From Tepidanaerobacter sp. GT38 (lineage in GTDB: Bacteria > Bacillota > Thermosediminibacteria > Thermosediminibacterales > Tepidanaerobacteraceae), in NCBI RefSeq assembly GCF_021991635.1, contig NZ_JAFFJA010000005.1, positions 1-36,007 of the forward strand: 36,007 nucleotides of DNA. Direction: 5' to 3'. Below, piece after piece: positions 8,043-14,889 of the stretch. The position numbers and the translations under genes were made by a program. The notes below the pieces were generated by a model. The model worked only from the letters and a program-made list of their open reading frames with translations, had not been told where the DNA came from and did no database searches. Numbering within the stretch: the stretch's first letter is position 1; each line of letters opens with the position of its first letter.

Positions 8043-9098
8043 TTATTTCATGTCAAGAATTTGTTGATATAAATCTTTATAGTTTGCTGTGGCAGAAGAA
8101 ATAACATCTTTACATGCTTCCTGCCAAGGAGTAATATCATCAACTTCTATGACAGTTACGCCTTCTGCTTTTAACTCTTCTAGAACTTTATTTTCAGTCT
8201 CTTCAGAGATCTGTCTGTTATATTCTGATGCATATTTACCTGCTTCCATGAGGATGTTCTGCTGTTCTTCCGTAAGTTTATTCCACGCTTCATCTGTAAT
8301 GATCACCTGAATCGCTCCCAGGGTATGTCCATCAAGAATGAGGTAGGGCGCAACTTCATGGAAGGAATTGGCTTTATAGTTGACAATAGGCTGTTCAGCA
8401 CCATCTACTACACCTGTTTGCAGCGCCGAATAAAGTTCACCAAAGGATACAACTGTAGGTATAGCACCTAGTCCTTCTACCATACCTGTCATAATAGGAT
8501 CATTTGATACTCTAAGTTTCATACCTTTTAGATCTTGTAAACCACTAATTGGTTTTTTCGTAAAGAAATGACGGAAACCTTCTTCCCCATAGAATAAGCC
8601 TCTGACACCACTACCGTTTACGTGGGGTTCAAGCAGGAATTCTTCAGCTAAATCTGAAGCGGCGAAGTTCCAAAAATGGTCGCGATTAACAAATGTATAT
8701 GGAATAGAAAGCAGCATTGATTTTTCTCCACCATAGCTTGTAAGGGAAAATGCAGAAATACGGGACATATCAATAGTTCCGCCGCCACCCAGCATTGTAT
8801 CCAGCACGTCGTTTTCTGCTCCTAGAACTCCACCTGCTTGGATATCAATCTTAATTTTGCCATTTGAAAGTTCTTCTACTTTTTCTTTAAAAGCCACAGC
8901 AGTTTTTCCAACAATTGAATCTATCGGGTTAACTTCTGCATACACAAGCGTAATCTCTTCGGATGTTGGACTTTTTTCTTCTTGCTGCTGCCCTTGTTGT
9001 TCATTTTGTGAATTTTGCGTACCGCAGCCAACCAATGCAACAAAAACCAAAACTAACGCAAGACTTAACGCTAAGAATTTAAAACCTTTTTTCATCAT
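8043..9098 (-). CDS. dctP: TRAP transporter substrate-binding lipoprotein DctP (second system)
   Basis: A 351-residue extracytoplasmic binding protein. The signal peptide ends in the lipobox LVGC with the lipidated cysteine at 25, followed by a Gln/Asn/Glu-rich linker. LKGMKLRVSNDP (about 190-201) contains the conserved Arg196 that pairs with the substrate carboxylate, and FGELYSALQTGVVDGAEQP is the second family signature. ATG codons lie at 9098 and 9095; the second has the better 7-base spacing from the GGGGG ribosome site, matching the arrangement at dctP1. It leads the dctP2-dctQ2-dctM2-ycxB transcript from a promoter near 9348-9376. Confidence 0.95.
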   Translation of the reverse strand: MMKKGFKFLALSLALVLVFVALVGCGTQNSQNEQQGQQQEEKSPTSEEITLVYAEVNPIDSIVGKTAVAFKEKVEELSNGKIKIDIQAGGVLGAENDVLDTMLGGGGTIDMSRISAFSLTSYGGEKSMLLSIPYTFVNRDHFWNFAASDLAEEFLLEPHVNGSGVRGLFYGEEGFRHFFTKKPISGLQDLKGMKLRVSNDPIMTGMVEGLGAIPTVVSFGELYSALQTGVVDGAEQPIVNYKANSFHEVAPYLILDGHTLGAIQVIITDEAWNKLTEEQQNILMEAGKYASEYNRQISEETENKVLEELKAEGVTVIEVDDITPWQEACKDVISSATANYKDLYQQILDMK

Positions 9099-9340
9099 TT
9101 TTCCCCCTAATCAAATAAATTTTTAAAATACACCTATGTTATATCCTTTAAGTTATAAGCTTCCCCCCCTTTCTCATAAATCGCACATTTCTGTCTGTCT
9201 ATGAGCCGAGTGAAATCTTAAAACTAATAGGAAAAAATAACATATTAGGTGTTTACTTAATTCCAACTGTCAGCTGGATTATTCAAGTATTTTGAGGGCA
9301 ATGATGACTAAAATATTAATAATTATAAATTGTTAAATTT
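9099..9340 (-). other. Long leader of dctP2
   Basis: About 250 bases lie between the inferred transcription start and the dctP2 ribosome site. They hold no convincing gene. I see only weak inverted repeats (for example ccaactg/cagctgg around 9261-9275) and no known riboswitch pattern. Confidence 0.4.
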
Positions 9341-9347
9341 TACTTAC

Positions 9348-9376
9348 ATACTACCATTTTAGTTTTTTACTGTCAA
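9348..9376 (-). promoter_or_regulatory. SigA-type promoter with palindromic operator, dctP2
   Basis: On the minus strand TTGACA (9371-9376), 17-base spacer, TAGTAT (9348-9353). The operator-like sequence tactaccattttagtt (9349-9364) differs from the uxuB site only slightly. The 21 bases 9343-9363 and 5521-5541 are identical except one, and both promoters also share the sequence just past the -35 box (tgtcaatc). Confidence 0.65.
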
Positions 9377-9480
9377 TCATCGTTATTTTCGCTTTTATTC
9401 ACTTTTGTGCATAAGTTGACCATTTTTCTTGTAATTGTAATATTTTATATTGAATCTGTTTTCAGATATGTTGATTGCAC

Positions 9481-9515
9481 AAAAAAAAGCGGTTTCAAAT
9501 ATTTAAAACCGCTTT
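9481..9515 (-). terminator. Intrinsic terminator after the ABC ATPase gene
   Basis: The arms aaagcggttt (9486-9495) and aaaccgcttt (9506-9515) form a perfect 10-bp stem with a 10-base loop. On the minus strand it is followed by a T run (9481-9488 is all A on the plus strand). It stands about 20 bases after the stop codon. Confidence 0.9.
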
Positions 9516-9533
9516 GTTAGAATCTACATTATT

Positions 9534-10268
9534 TTATTTCAAAGTTCTCCTTAGAAAGTCCCTAGTACGCTCTTTTTTGGGATTGTTAAAAATTTCCTCA
9601 GGACTGCCTTCTTCTTCTATAATTCCCTTATCCATAAATACAATTCTATCAGCCACTTCTTTTGCAAATTCCATTTCATGGGTTACAATCAGCATAGTAA
9701 GACCCGTTTGGGCAAGTTTCTTCATAACTCTTAAAACTTCATCTACAAGCTCCGGATCAAGGGCCGACGTTGGCTCATCAAAGAGCATGACATCCGGCTC
9801 CATTGAAAGGGCCCTGGCTATTGCCACCCGTTGTTTTTGTCCGCCAGATAACTGTTTAGGCTTTGCGTTAATGTATTGCTCCATTCCCACAACTCTTAGG
9901 TATTTCATAGCAACTTCTTCCGCTTCTTTTTTAGACCTTTTTAATACTTTTATTTGGCCCACAGTGCAGTTGCTTAAAACATTGTGATTGTTAAACAGAT
10001 TAAACTGTTGAAATACCATTCCGAGCTTTGTGCGATACGCATAGATATCGTGATTTTCTTCTAAAATATTTTTGCCTTTGTATAAAATCTTGCCACCGCT
10101 AGGCTTTTCTAAAAGATTTATACAGCGAAGGAGCGTCGACTTGCCAGAACCAGAAGGCCCTATTATGCACACCACTTCTCCCTTATTAACATTGAAATTT
10201 ATGTCCTTTAACACCTCATGAGTTCCGAAAGACTTTTTCAAGTGTACTATCTCTAATACCCGTTCCAT
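9534..10268 (-). CDS. Amino acid ABC transporter ATP-binding protein (probable lysine importer)
   Basis: A 244-residue ABC ATPase of the polar amino acid class, normal length. Walker A is GPSGSGKST at 37-45, the Q loop lies in FQQFNLF near 86-92, the signature is LSGGQ at 140-144, Walker B is VMLFDEP at 160-166, and the H loop is H197. It hydrolyses ATP to drive import through the permease encoded just upstream. ATG at 10268 has AAGGGA ten bases upstream. It is the last gene of a three-gene transcript controlled by a lysine riboswitch, so lysine (or another basic amino acid) is the inferred substrate. Confidence 0.95.
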   Translation of the reverse strand: MERVLEIVHLKKSFGTHEVLKDINFNVNKGEVVCIIGPSGSGKSTLLRCINLLEKPSGGKILYKGKNILEENHDIYAYRTKLGMVFQQFNLFNNHNVLSNCTVGQIKVLKRSKKEAEEVAMKYLRVVGMEQYINAKPKQLSGGQKQRVAIARALSMEPDVMLFDEPTSALDPELVDEVLRVMKKLAQTGLTMLIVTHEMEFAKEVADRIVFMDKGIIEEEGSPEEIFNNPKKERTRDFLRRTLK

Positions 10269-10347
10269 GTTTTCTCATTCCCTTTCGATTTTCACTTTCA
10301 AGAGTTGGCTAAATTTAAACTGCCCATTTTTACAATAATTAAAGCAA

Positions 10348-11076
10348 TTATATTTGCATGGGATTATAAATCATCGTAAAGTTCTCCGGCCCGTCTAACT
10401 TCCTTTCCACAAAGCGCAGGATTCTTGTAACGGTAAATGTCATGATAAAATAGAGCACGCATGCAACAAAAAACGGTTCAAAAAATCTAAAGTTGTTGCC
10501 AGCAACAGTTTTCGTTTGGAAATAAAGTTCTGTTACGGAAATAACGTTAAGCACAGAAGTATCCTTGATATTTATAACAAACTCGTTGCCTGTTGCGGGC
10601 AGAATGTTTCTTATTACCTGTGGCAGTACCACATTTGTCATGGTTTGAATGTGATTCATGCCAACTGCATAAGCCGCCTCAAATTGCCCTTTATCTATAG
10701 ACACTATCCCACCGCGGACAATTTCCGCCATGTAAGCTCCAGTATTAATAGATACAATTAACAAAGCTGCTGCTAAACGATTCATGTTTATGTTAAGCAC
10801 CTGTGCAGAACCGTAATAAATAACCATTGCCTGAACAATCATAGGCGTGCCTCGAAATACTTCAACATAAATAGAAAGTATTATATTTACAAATTTTAAT
10901 ATGGCTTTTTTTATTCCCGATTCCGGCATGGGCATGCTGCGAATTACACCTGAAATTAAACCAATGATAAAGCCAAAAATCGTACCTAAAAGCGATATGA
11001 AAAGTGTCATTCCTGCACCGCGCAAAAACATGGGCCAATAGTTGGTAATTACTTTGACTATCCACTCAAAATTCAT
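10348..11076 (-). CDS. Amino acid ABC transporter permease (probable lysine importer)
   Basis: A 242-residue permease of the HisM/GlnP class. The start at 11076 (MNFEWIVKVI) is fixed by GGAGG seven bases upstream; an 8-residue longer frame lacks a ribosome site. It has about five membrane segments. FRGTPMIVQAMVIYYG near 74-89 and the EAA loop near 133-155 (FEAAYAVGMNH..., with a following LPQ) are family marks; the EAA loop docks on the ATPase. It lies between the binding-protein and ATPase genes, 71 bases after the first. Confidence 0.95.
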   Translation of the reverse strand: MNFEWIVKVITNYWPMFLRGAGMTLFISLLGTIFGFIIGLISGVIRSMPMPESGIKKAILKFVNIILSIYVEVFRGTPMIVQAMVIYYGSAQVLNINMNRLAAALLIVSINTGAYMAEIVRGGIVSIDKGQFEAAYAVGMNHIQTMTNVVLPQVIRNILPATGNEFVINIKDTSVLNVISVTELYFQTKTVAGNNFRFFEPFFVACVLYFIMTFTVTRILRFVERKLDGPENFTMIYNPMQI

Positions 11077-11147
11077 ACCCTTTCCTCCTTTATACAGCAA
11101 AAGCGCTTATTATAAAACCGAATGCAAGTGCATCCGGTTTTATAAAA

Positions 11148-12005
11148 TTACTCTGATGCCGGTTGATTCCTTATTGCTTCATCCATGATCCGTATTCTCT
11201 CTTCTTCAGAAATACCCGCGAGTATTTCATTTATTTTTTCGCGCAATGGGCTCCCTTTTGCAAGGCCCACAGCAATTGCAGTGTCGTCATCTGATGTAAC
11301 AAATCCATCTGTAAATTCTATCATTTTAAAGTTGGGATTGGCAGCTTCTGCACTTATAGCTTCCGGACGTTCCGTAACATACCCATCGATCATATCTGAT
11401 TCAAGGGCAACCCTCATCGCAGGAAAGTCATCCATTGCAGGTTGTTTAACTACGCCTTCAATTTGATCTATGACCGTATAGTGAAATGTATTGAGCTGGG
11501 CAGTTATCCTTGCCCCATTAAAATCTTTTAATGAGGTAGCATTTTCATACTTTCCACCCCGTTTTACCACCATCACTAAATCCGATTTGTAGTAGTTATC
11601 CGAAAAGTCTATGGTCTGCTTGCGTTCTTCCGTAGGCGACATGCCGGCAATTATTGCATCGATTTTACCTGACGTTAGTGCAGGGAGCAACCCGGTCCAT
11701 TCGGTTTTAACTATAACTAATTTTTTGCCTAAACCTTCAGCAATTCTCTTCGCAATTTCTACATCGTAGCCCCCAGCATATTCCTGTGTGCCTTCTATGG
11801 GCACCGCACCGTTTGAGTCATCAAGTTGAGTCCAGTTAAAGGGGGGATAACCACATTCAAGGCCCACTCTAAATGCCTCTTCTTCAGCCTTTTCCTGCAC
11901 CTCTGGCCCTTGTGGACTCGATGAATTGGCGTTTGAGCCACAACCTGCAACAAACAGTATAAACAATAATCCAATAGCAATAAATGATAATATCTTTTTG
12001 TTCAT
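11148..12005 (-). CDS. Amino acid ABC transporter substrate-binding lipoprotein (probable lysine-binding)
   Basis: A 285-residue family-3 solute-binding protein. The signal peptide ends at VAGC with Cys22 for lipid attachment, then a Ser/Asn/Gln/Glu linker. The mature N-terminus has VGLECGYPPFNW, the usual ligand-contact strand, and AGMSPTEERKQTIDFSDNYY is the diagnostic motif of the family. The gene is first behind the lysine riboswitch and terminator at 12031-12294, so it should be expressed when lysine is scarce. The riboswitch, not the protein, is the basis for naming lysine; arginine or ornithine binding is possible. Confidence 0.95.
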   Translation of the reverse strand: MNKKILSFIAIGLLFILFVAGCGSNANSSSPQGPEVQEKAEEEAFRVGLECGYPPFNWTQLDDSNGAVPIEGTQEYAGGYDVEIAKRIAEGLGKKLVIVKTEWTGLLPALTSGKIDAIIAGMSPTEERKQTIDFSDNYYKSDLVMVVKRGGKYENATSLKDFNGARITAQLNTFHYTVIDQIEGVVKQPAMDDFPAMRVALESDMIDGYVTERPEAISAEAANPNFKMIEFTDGFVTSDDDTAIAVGLAKGSPLREKINEILAGISEEERIRIMDEAIRNQPASE

Positions 12006-12030
12006 AATTTTTTCCCCTTTCTTGAGAATA

Positions 12031-12058
12031 TAAAAAGACCCGAGCGGAACTCGGGTCT
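12031..12058 (-). terminator. Riboswitch-controlled intrinsic terminator
   Basis: The arms agacccgag (12036-12044) and ctcgggtct (12050-12058) form a perfect 9-bp GC-rich stem with a 5-base loop, followed on the minus strand by TTTTTA. It lies between the lysine aptamer and the binding-protein start, the normal place for an L-box expression platform. Confidence 0.92.
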
Positions 12059-12097
12059 AATAAGCAAAATCCCCAAATTCCTCGACTTTTCCCAATT

Positions 12098-12277
12098 GAG
12101 ATAGCGCTCCTCAATAAACCGGGACAGTTTATTGAGACAGTCCTGCAGCTATTAACCGCAGGCCCAGCAAATAATACGAGAGGATATTATTTGCTTCGGC
12201 AACGCTTCCTTCTCCTAAGTTGCATCGCTTCACTCCCAAGCTACACAAAGGAGAGTTAAGCATTGCGCCTCTACCTC
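12098..12277 (-). promoter_or_regulatory. Lysine riboswitch (L box) aptamer
   Basis: On the minus strand the conserved L-box pieces appear in order: GAGGTAGAGGCGC, a GGAG/GAAGGAAGC segment, TTGCCGAAGC, GCTGGG, TGCAGGACTGTC and GGAGCGCTATC. P1 forms between GAGGUAG (plus 12271-12277) and CUAUCUC (plus 12098-12104). Several inner stems are complementary: GCAAATAATA with TATTATTTGC, CTGCGG with the opposite CTGCAG region, and CAATAAAC with GTTTATTG. In the known class lysine binding stabilises the aptamer and favours termination. This ties the downstream ABC transporter to lysine. Confidence 0.93.
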
Positions 12278-12294
12278 ACTTGTGAAAAGTGAGG
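12274..12294 (-). promoter_or_regulatory. Hairpin competing with riboswitch P1
   Basis: The arms cctcactt (12274-12281) and aagtgagg (12287-12294) form a perfect 8-bp hairpin at the very start of the leader. Its 3' arm on the transcript contains the GAGG used as the 5' strand of P1, so hairpin and P1 are mutually exclusive. This is directly seen; a regulatory role is inference. Confidence 0.55.
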
Positions 12295-12319
12295 CATTTA
12301 TTTATTAAGTTGTAACTAC

Positions 12320-12348
12320 AGTTTACTATAAGAAAATATATCTGTCAA
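12320..12348 (-). promoter_or_regulatory. SigA-type promoter of the lysine riboswitch transcript
   Basis: Minus strand TTGACA (12343-12348), 17-base spacer and TAAACT (12320-12325). The start would fall some 20 bases before the competing hairpin, as expected for a riboswitch leader. Confidence 0.65.
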
Positions 12349-12414
12349 TCAAAATATCAAAATCTAATTACAGCAAAATTTATACATATATAGTATTTCT
12401 CGCACAGAATTTAA

Positions 12415-14418
12415 CTATATAAACAGCGGTGCAAATACCAATGCAACAATTGTCATTAACTTTATCAAAATGTTTAGTGAGGGACCTGATGTATCTTTAA
12501 AGGGGTCCCCTACAGTATCTCCAACTACAGCAGCTGCATGGGTGGCAGTACCTTTACCCCCAAAATGTCCTGCTTCAATATACTTTTTGGCATTGTCCCA
12601 AGCTCCTCCGGCATTTGACATTTGAATTGCAATCATTACGCCCGTTACCAAAGCTCCTGCCAAAAGCCCCCCAAGTGCTTCAGAACCGAATATTAAACCA
12701 ACGGCAAGCGGTACAACAACCGCCATCAATCCCGGAATTATCATCTGTTTTAATGCTGCCCCTGTGCTGATATCAACACATTTTGCATAATCGGGTTTGG
12801 CCTTTTCTTCCATAATACCGGGAATCTCTCTAAACTGTCTTCTCACTTCTTCTATCATGTGAAAGGCTGCCTTGCCCACAGCTTCCATAGTCAATGCCGA
12901 GAACAGATATGGCAGCATGCCACCTATAAAAAGGCCTACAATGACATCTGCTCTTAATAAATTTATACCTTTAGTTAAACCGGCGGCTGTGGTATAGGCA
13001 GAAAACAAAGCCAGTGCTGTGAGAGCTGCGGAGCCTATAGCAAATCCTTTTCCTATAGCCGCAGTGGTATTACCCACAGAGTCCAGCCTATCGGTAATCT
13101 CACGAACTTCAGGGGGAAGTTCTGCCATTTCCGCAATACCTCCAGCATTATCCGCAATAGGACCGTAAGCATCTACAGCAACTGTCATGCCTGTCGTCGA
13201 AAGCATTCCTATGGCTGCAAGAGCAATGCCATATAGACCAGAAAATTTATATGATATAAGAATAGCAATGGCAATAAATATAATAGGCAGTGCCGTTGAT
13301 TTCATCCCAACTGCAAGACCTGAAATTATATTAGTCGCAGGCCCTGTCTGAGAAGACTGAGCGATGCCGATTACCGGTGCTTTTTCGTTAGACGTATAGT
13401 ATTCGGTCACTAATCCGATTATTATTCCAACAACGATGCCGGATGTGGTTGCAAAAAACTGATTCATCTCACTAAATAAAATTCTGCTTAGAAAATAAAC
13501 CCCAATTATCGTTAGAGCTCCGCTTATAAAAGTTCCATTGCTGAGGGCTTTTTGAGGATTGTTCCCTCCAAAAGCATTTACAAAAAGCGCACCTATAATA
13601 GAACTCAGAATACCTATGGCTGCAATCAAAAGAGGGAAGACAACCCCTTTTATGCCAAAGGCCTGTCCTGTTACTGATGATACAGCTACTGCTCCAATTG
13701 CCATACCGGAAACTAAAGACCCTACATAAGATTCAAAAAGGTCAGCACCCATGCCGGCGACATCACCTACATTATCGCCTACATTGTCAGCAATAACCGC
13801 CGGGTTTCTCGGGTCATCTTCAGGTATACCTGCCTCTACTTTTCCTACCAAATCCGCACCCACATCGGCAGCTTTTGTATATATACCACCGCCAACTCTT
13901 GCAAAAAGAGCTATAGAGCTGGCCCCTAAGGCAAAGCCGTTTATCACATCAAAGCTTTTAACATCTTGAGGATTCCCAAATAAGTAATAAAGAATACCTA
14001 TGCCCAAAAGGCCAAGGCCAGCCACCGACATTCCCATAACTGCTCCACCGGAAAAGGCAATGCTGAGTGCCTTGCTTTGACCTTCTCGAGCTGCATGGGC
14101 TGTTCTCACATTAGCCTTTGTAGCCACATTCATGCCTATAAAACCGGCCAATATTGAAGCGATGCTTCCAATTATGTAGCTAATTGCTGTTGGCCAGTTA
14201 ATAAACCTGCCTATCACTATAAACATGACAATAACAAAAACAGATAAGATTTTGTATTCACGAAAAAGAAAAGCCATAGCTCCTTCATGTATAGCATCGG
14301 ATATTTCCTTCATCCTTTGATTGCCTGCAGGGCTCTTTGCTATCCTAACTGCTAGCATAAAAGCAAAAGCTAAGGCTATAATTCCCATAATGGGAGCCCA
14401 TATCACCAGGTTTTCCAT
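12415..14418 (-). CDS. hppA: K+-dependent membrane-bound ion-pumping pyrophosphatase
   Basis: A 667-residue protein with about sixteen membrane helices that couples PPi hydrolysis to H+ or Na+ export. The active-site motifs are [12 protein letters not shown] near 184-195 and [19 protein letters not shown] near 211-229, with further Asp-rich sites near the C-terminus ([22 protein letters not shown]). The ion-dependence motif is [10 protein letters not shown]: alanine, not lysine, at the key position, which marks the K+-dependent class. Whether it pumps Na+ or H+ cannot be told from this. TTG at 14439 opens the frame, but ATG at 14418 with GGAGG ten bases upstream is the better start. It follows secG closely and shares its promoter. 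Confidence 0.95.
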   Translation of the reverse strand: MENLVIWAPIMGIIALAFAFMLAVRIAKSPAGNQRMKEISDAIHEGAMAFLFREYKILSVFVIVMFIVIGRFINWPTAISYIIGSIASILAGFIGMNVATKANVRTAHAAREGQSKALSIAFSGGAVMGMSVAGLGLLGIGILYYLFGNPQDVKSFDVINGFALGASSIALFARVGGGIYTKAADVGADLVGKVEAGIPEDDPRNPAVIADNVGDNVGDVAGMGADLFESYVGSLVSGMAIGAVAVSSVTGQAFGIKGVVFPLLIAAIGILSSIIGALFVNAFGGNNPQKALSNGTFISGALTIIGVYFLSRILFSEMNQFFATTSGIVVGIIIGLVTEYYTSNEKAPVIGIAQSSQTGPATNIISGLAVGMKSTALPIIFIAIAILISYKFSGLYGIALAAIGMLSTTGMTVAVDAYGPIADNAGGIAEMAELPPEVREITDRLDSVGNTTAAIGKGFAIGSAALTALALFSAYTTAAGLTKGINLLRADVIVGLFIGGMLPYLFSALTMEAVGKAAFHMIEEVRRQFREIPGIMEEKAKPDYAKCVDISTGAALKQMIIPGLMAVVVPLAVGLIFGSEALGGLLAGALVTGVMIAIQMSNAGGAWDNAKKYIEAGHFGGKGTATHAAAVVGDTVGDPFKDTSGPSLNILIKLMTIVALVFAPLFI

Positions 14419-14442
14419 TGGTAATTCCCTCCAGTTCAATAT

Positions 14443-14667
14443 CTAACGTAAAAAAACTATCATTACTATAGACATAGCAAGAAAAGTCATAGCTACGATT
14501 TGTGTATACCTTGCCAGTTTATCGTCTATCCCTTTTTTCTTTCCAAACAGGGTTTCAACTCCACCGGCGATAGTTCCCAAACCGGCAGATTTGCCTGACT
14601 GCAACAATACCAAAGTAATTAGGCCTATACAGATTAATAGGTATACTATAGTTAACAATAGTTCCAT
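14443..14667 (-). CDS. secG: Preprotein translocase subunit SecG
   Basis: A 74-residue protein with two membrane helices (about 3-22 and 52-73) and the central loop LQSGKSAGLGTIAGG plus ETLFGKKKG, both typical of SecG. It belongs to the SecYEG channel and helps SecA-driven export. ATG at 14667 has CTGGAGGT upstream with an unusually wide 8-9 base spacing. In many Firmicutes secG follows eno; here the addBA pair has come between. Confidence 0.93.
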   Translation of the reverse strand: MELLLTIVYLLICIGLITLVLLQSGKSAGLGTIAGGVETLFGKKKGIDDKLARYTQIVAMTFLAMSIVMIVFLR

Positions 14668-14700
14668 ATAATTCTACCTCCAGGTATCTAATAATAAGTG

Positions 14701-14729
14701 ATTATACCACAATATTTTTTGAAATACAA
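14701..14729 (-). promoter_or_regulatory. SigA-type promoter of secG-hppA
   Basis: Minus strand TTGTAT (14724-14729), 17-base spacer and a perfect TATAAT (14701-14706), about 34 bases upstream of the secG start. No other regulatory pattern was noticed between addA and secG. Confidence 0.65.
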
Positions 14730-14889
14730 CACATTTTATCTATAATGTGCTACACTATTAAAATTATACAACAAATTATGTTACATTATATGTGAGAAAG
14801 GCTTGTTTTTTACGTTACTATTTAAAACCTGATGATATGTTTCCCTATTTAGTTATTCTAATGTATAAATTTGCTTACCACCTTCTTTA

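Noticed and set aside
11884-12114. Minus-strand 76-codon frame across the riboswitch terminator
   Set aside because: It reads through the L-box expression platform and the signal peptide of the binding protein in another frame.
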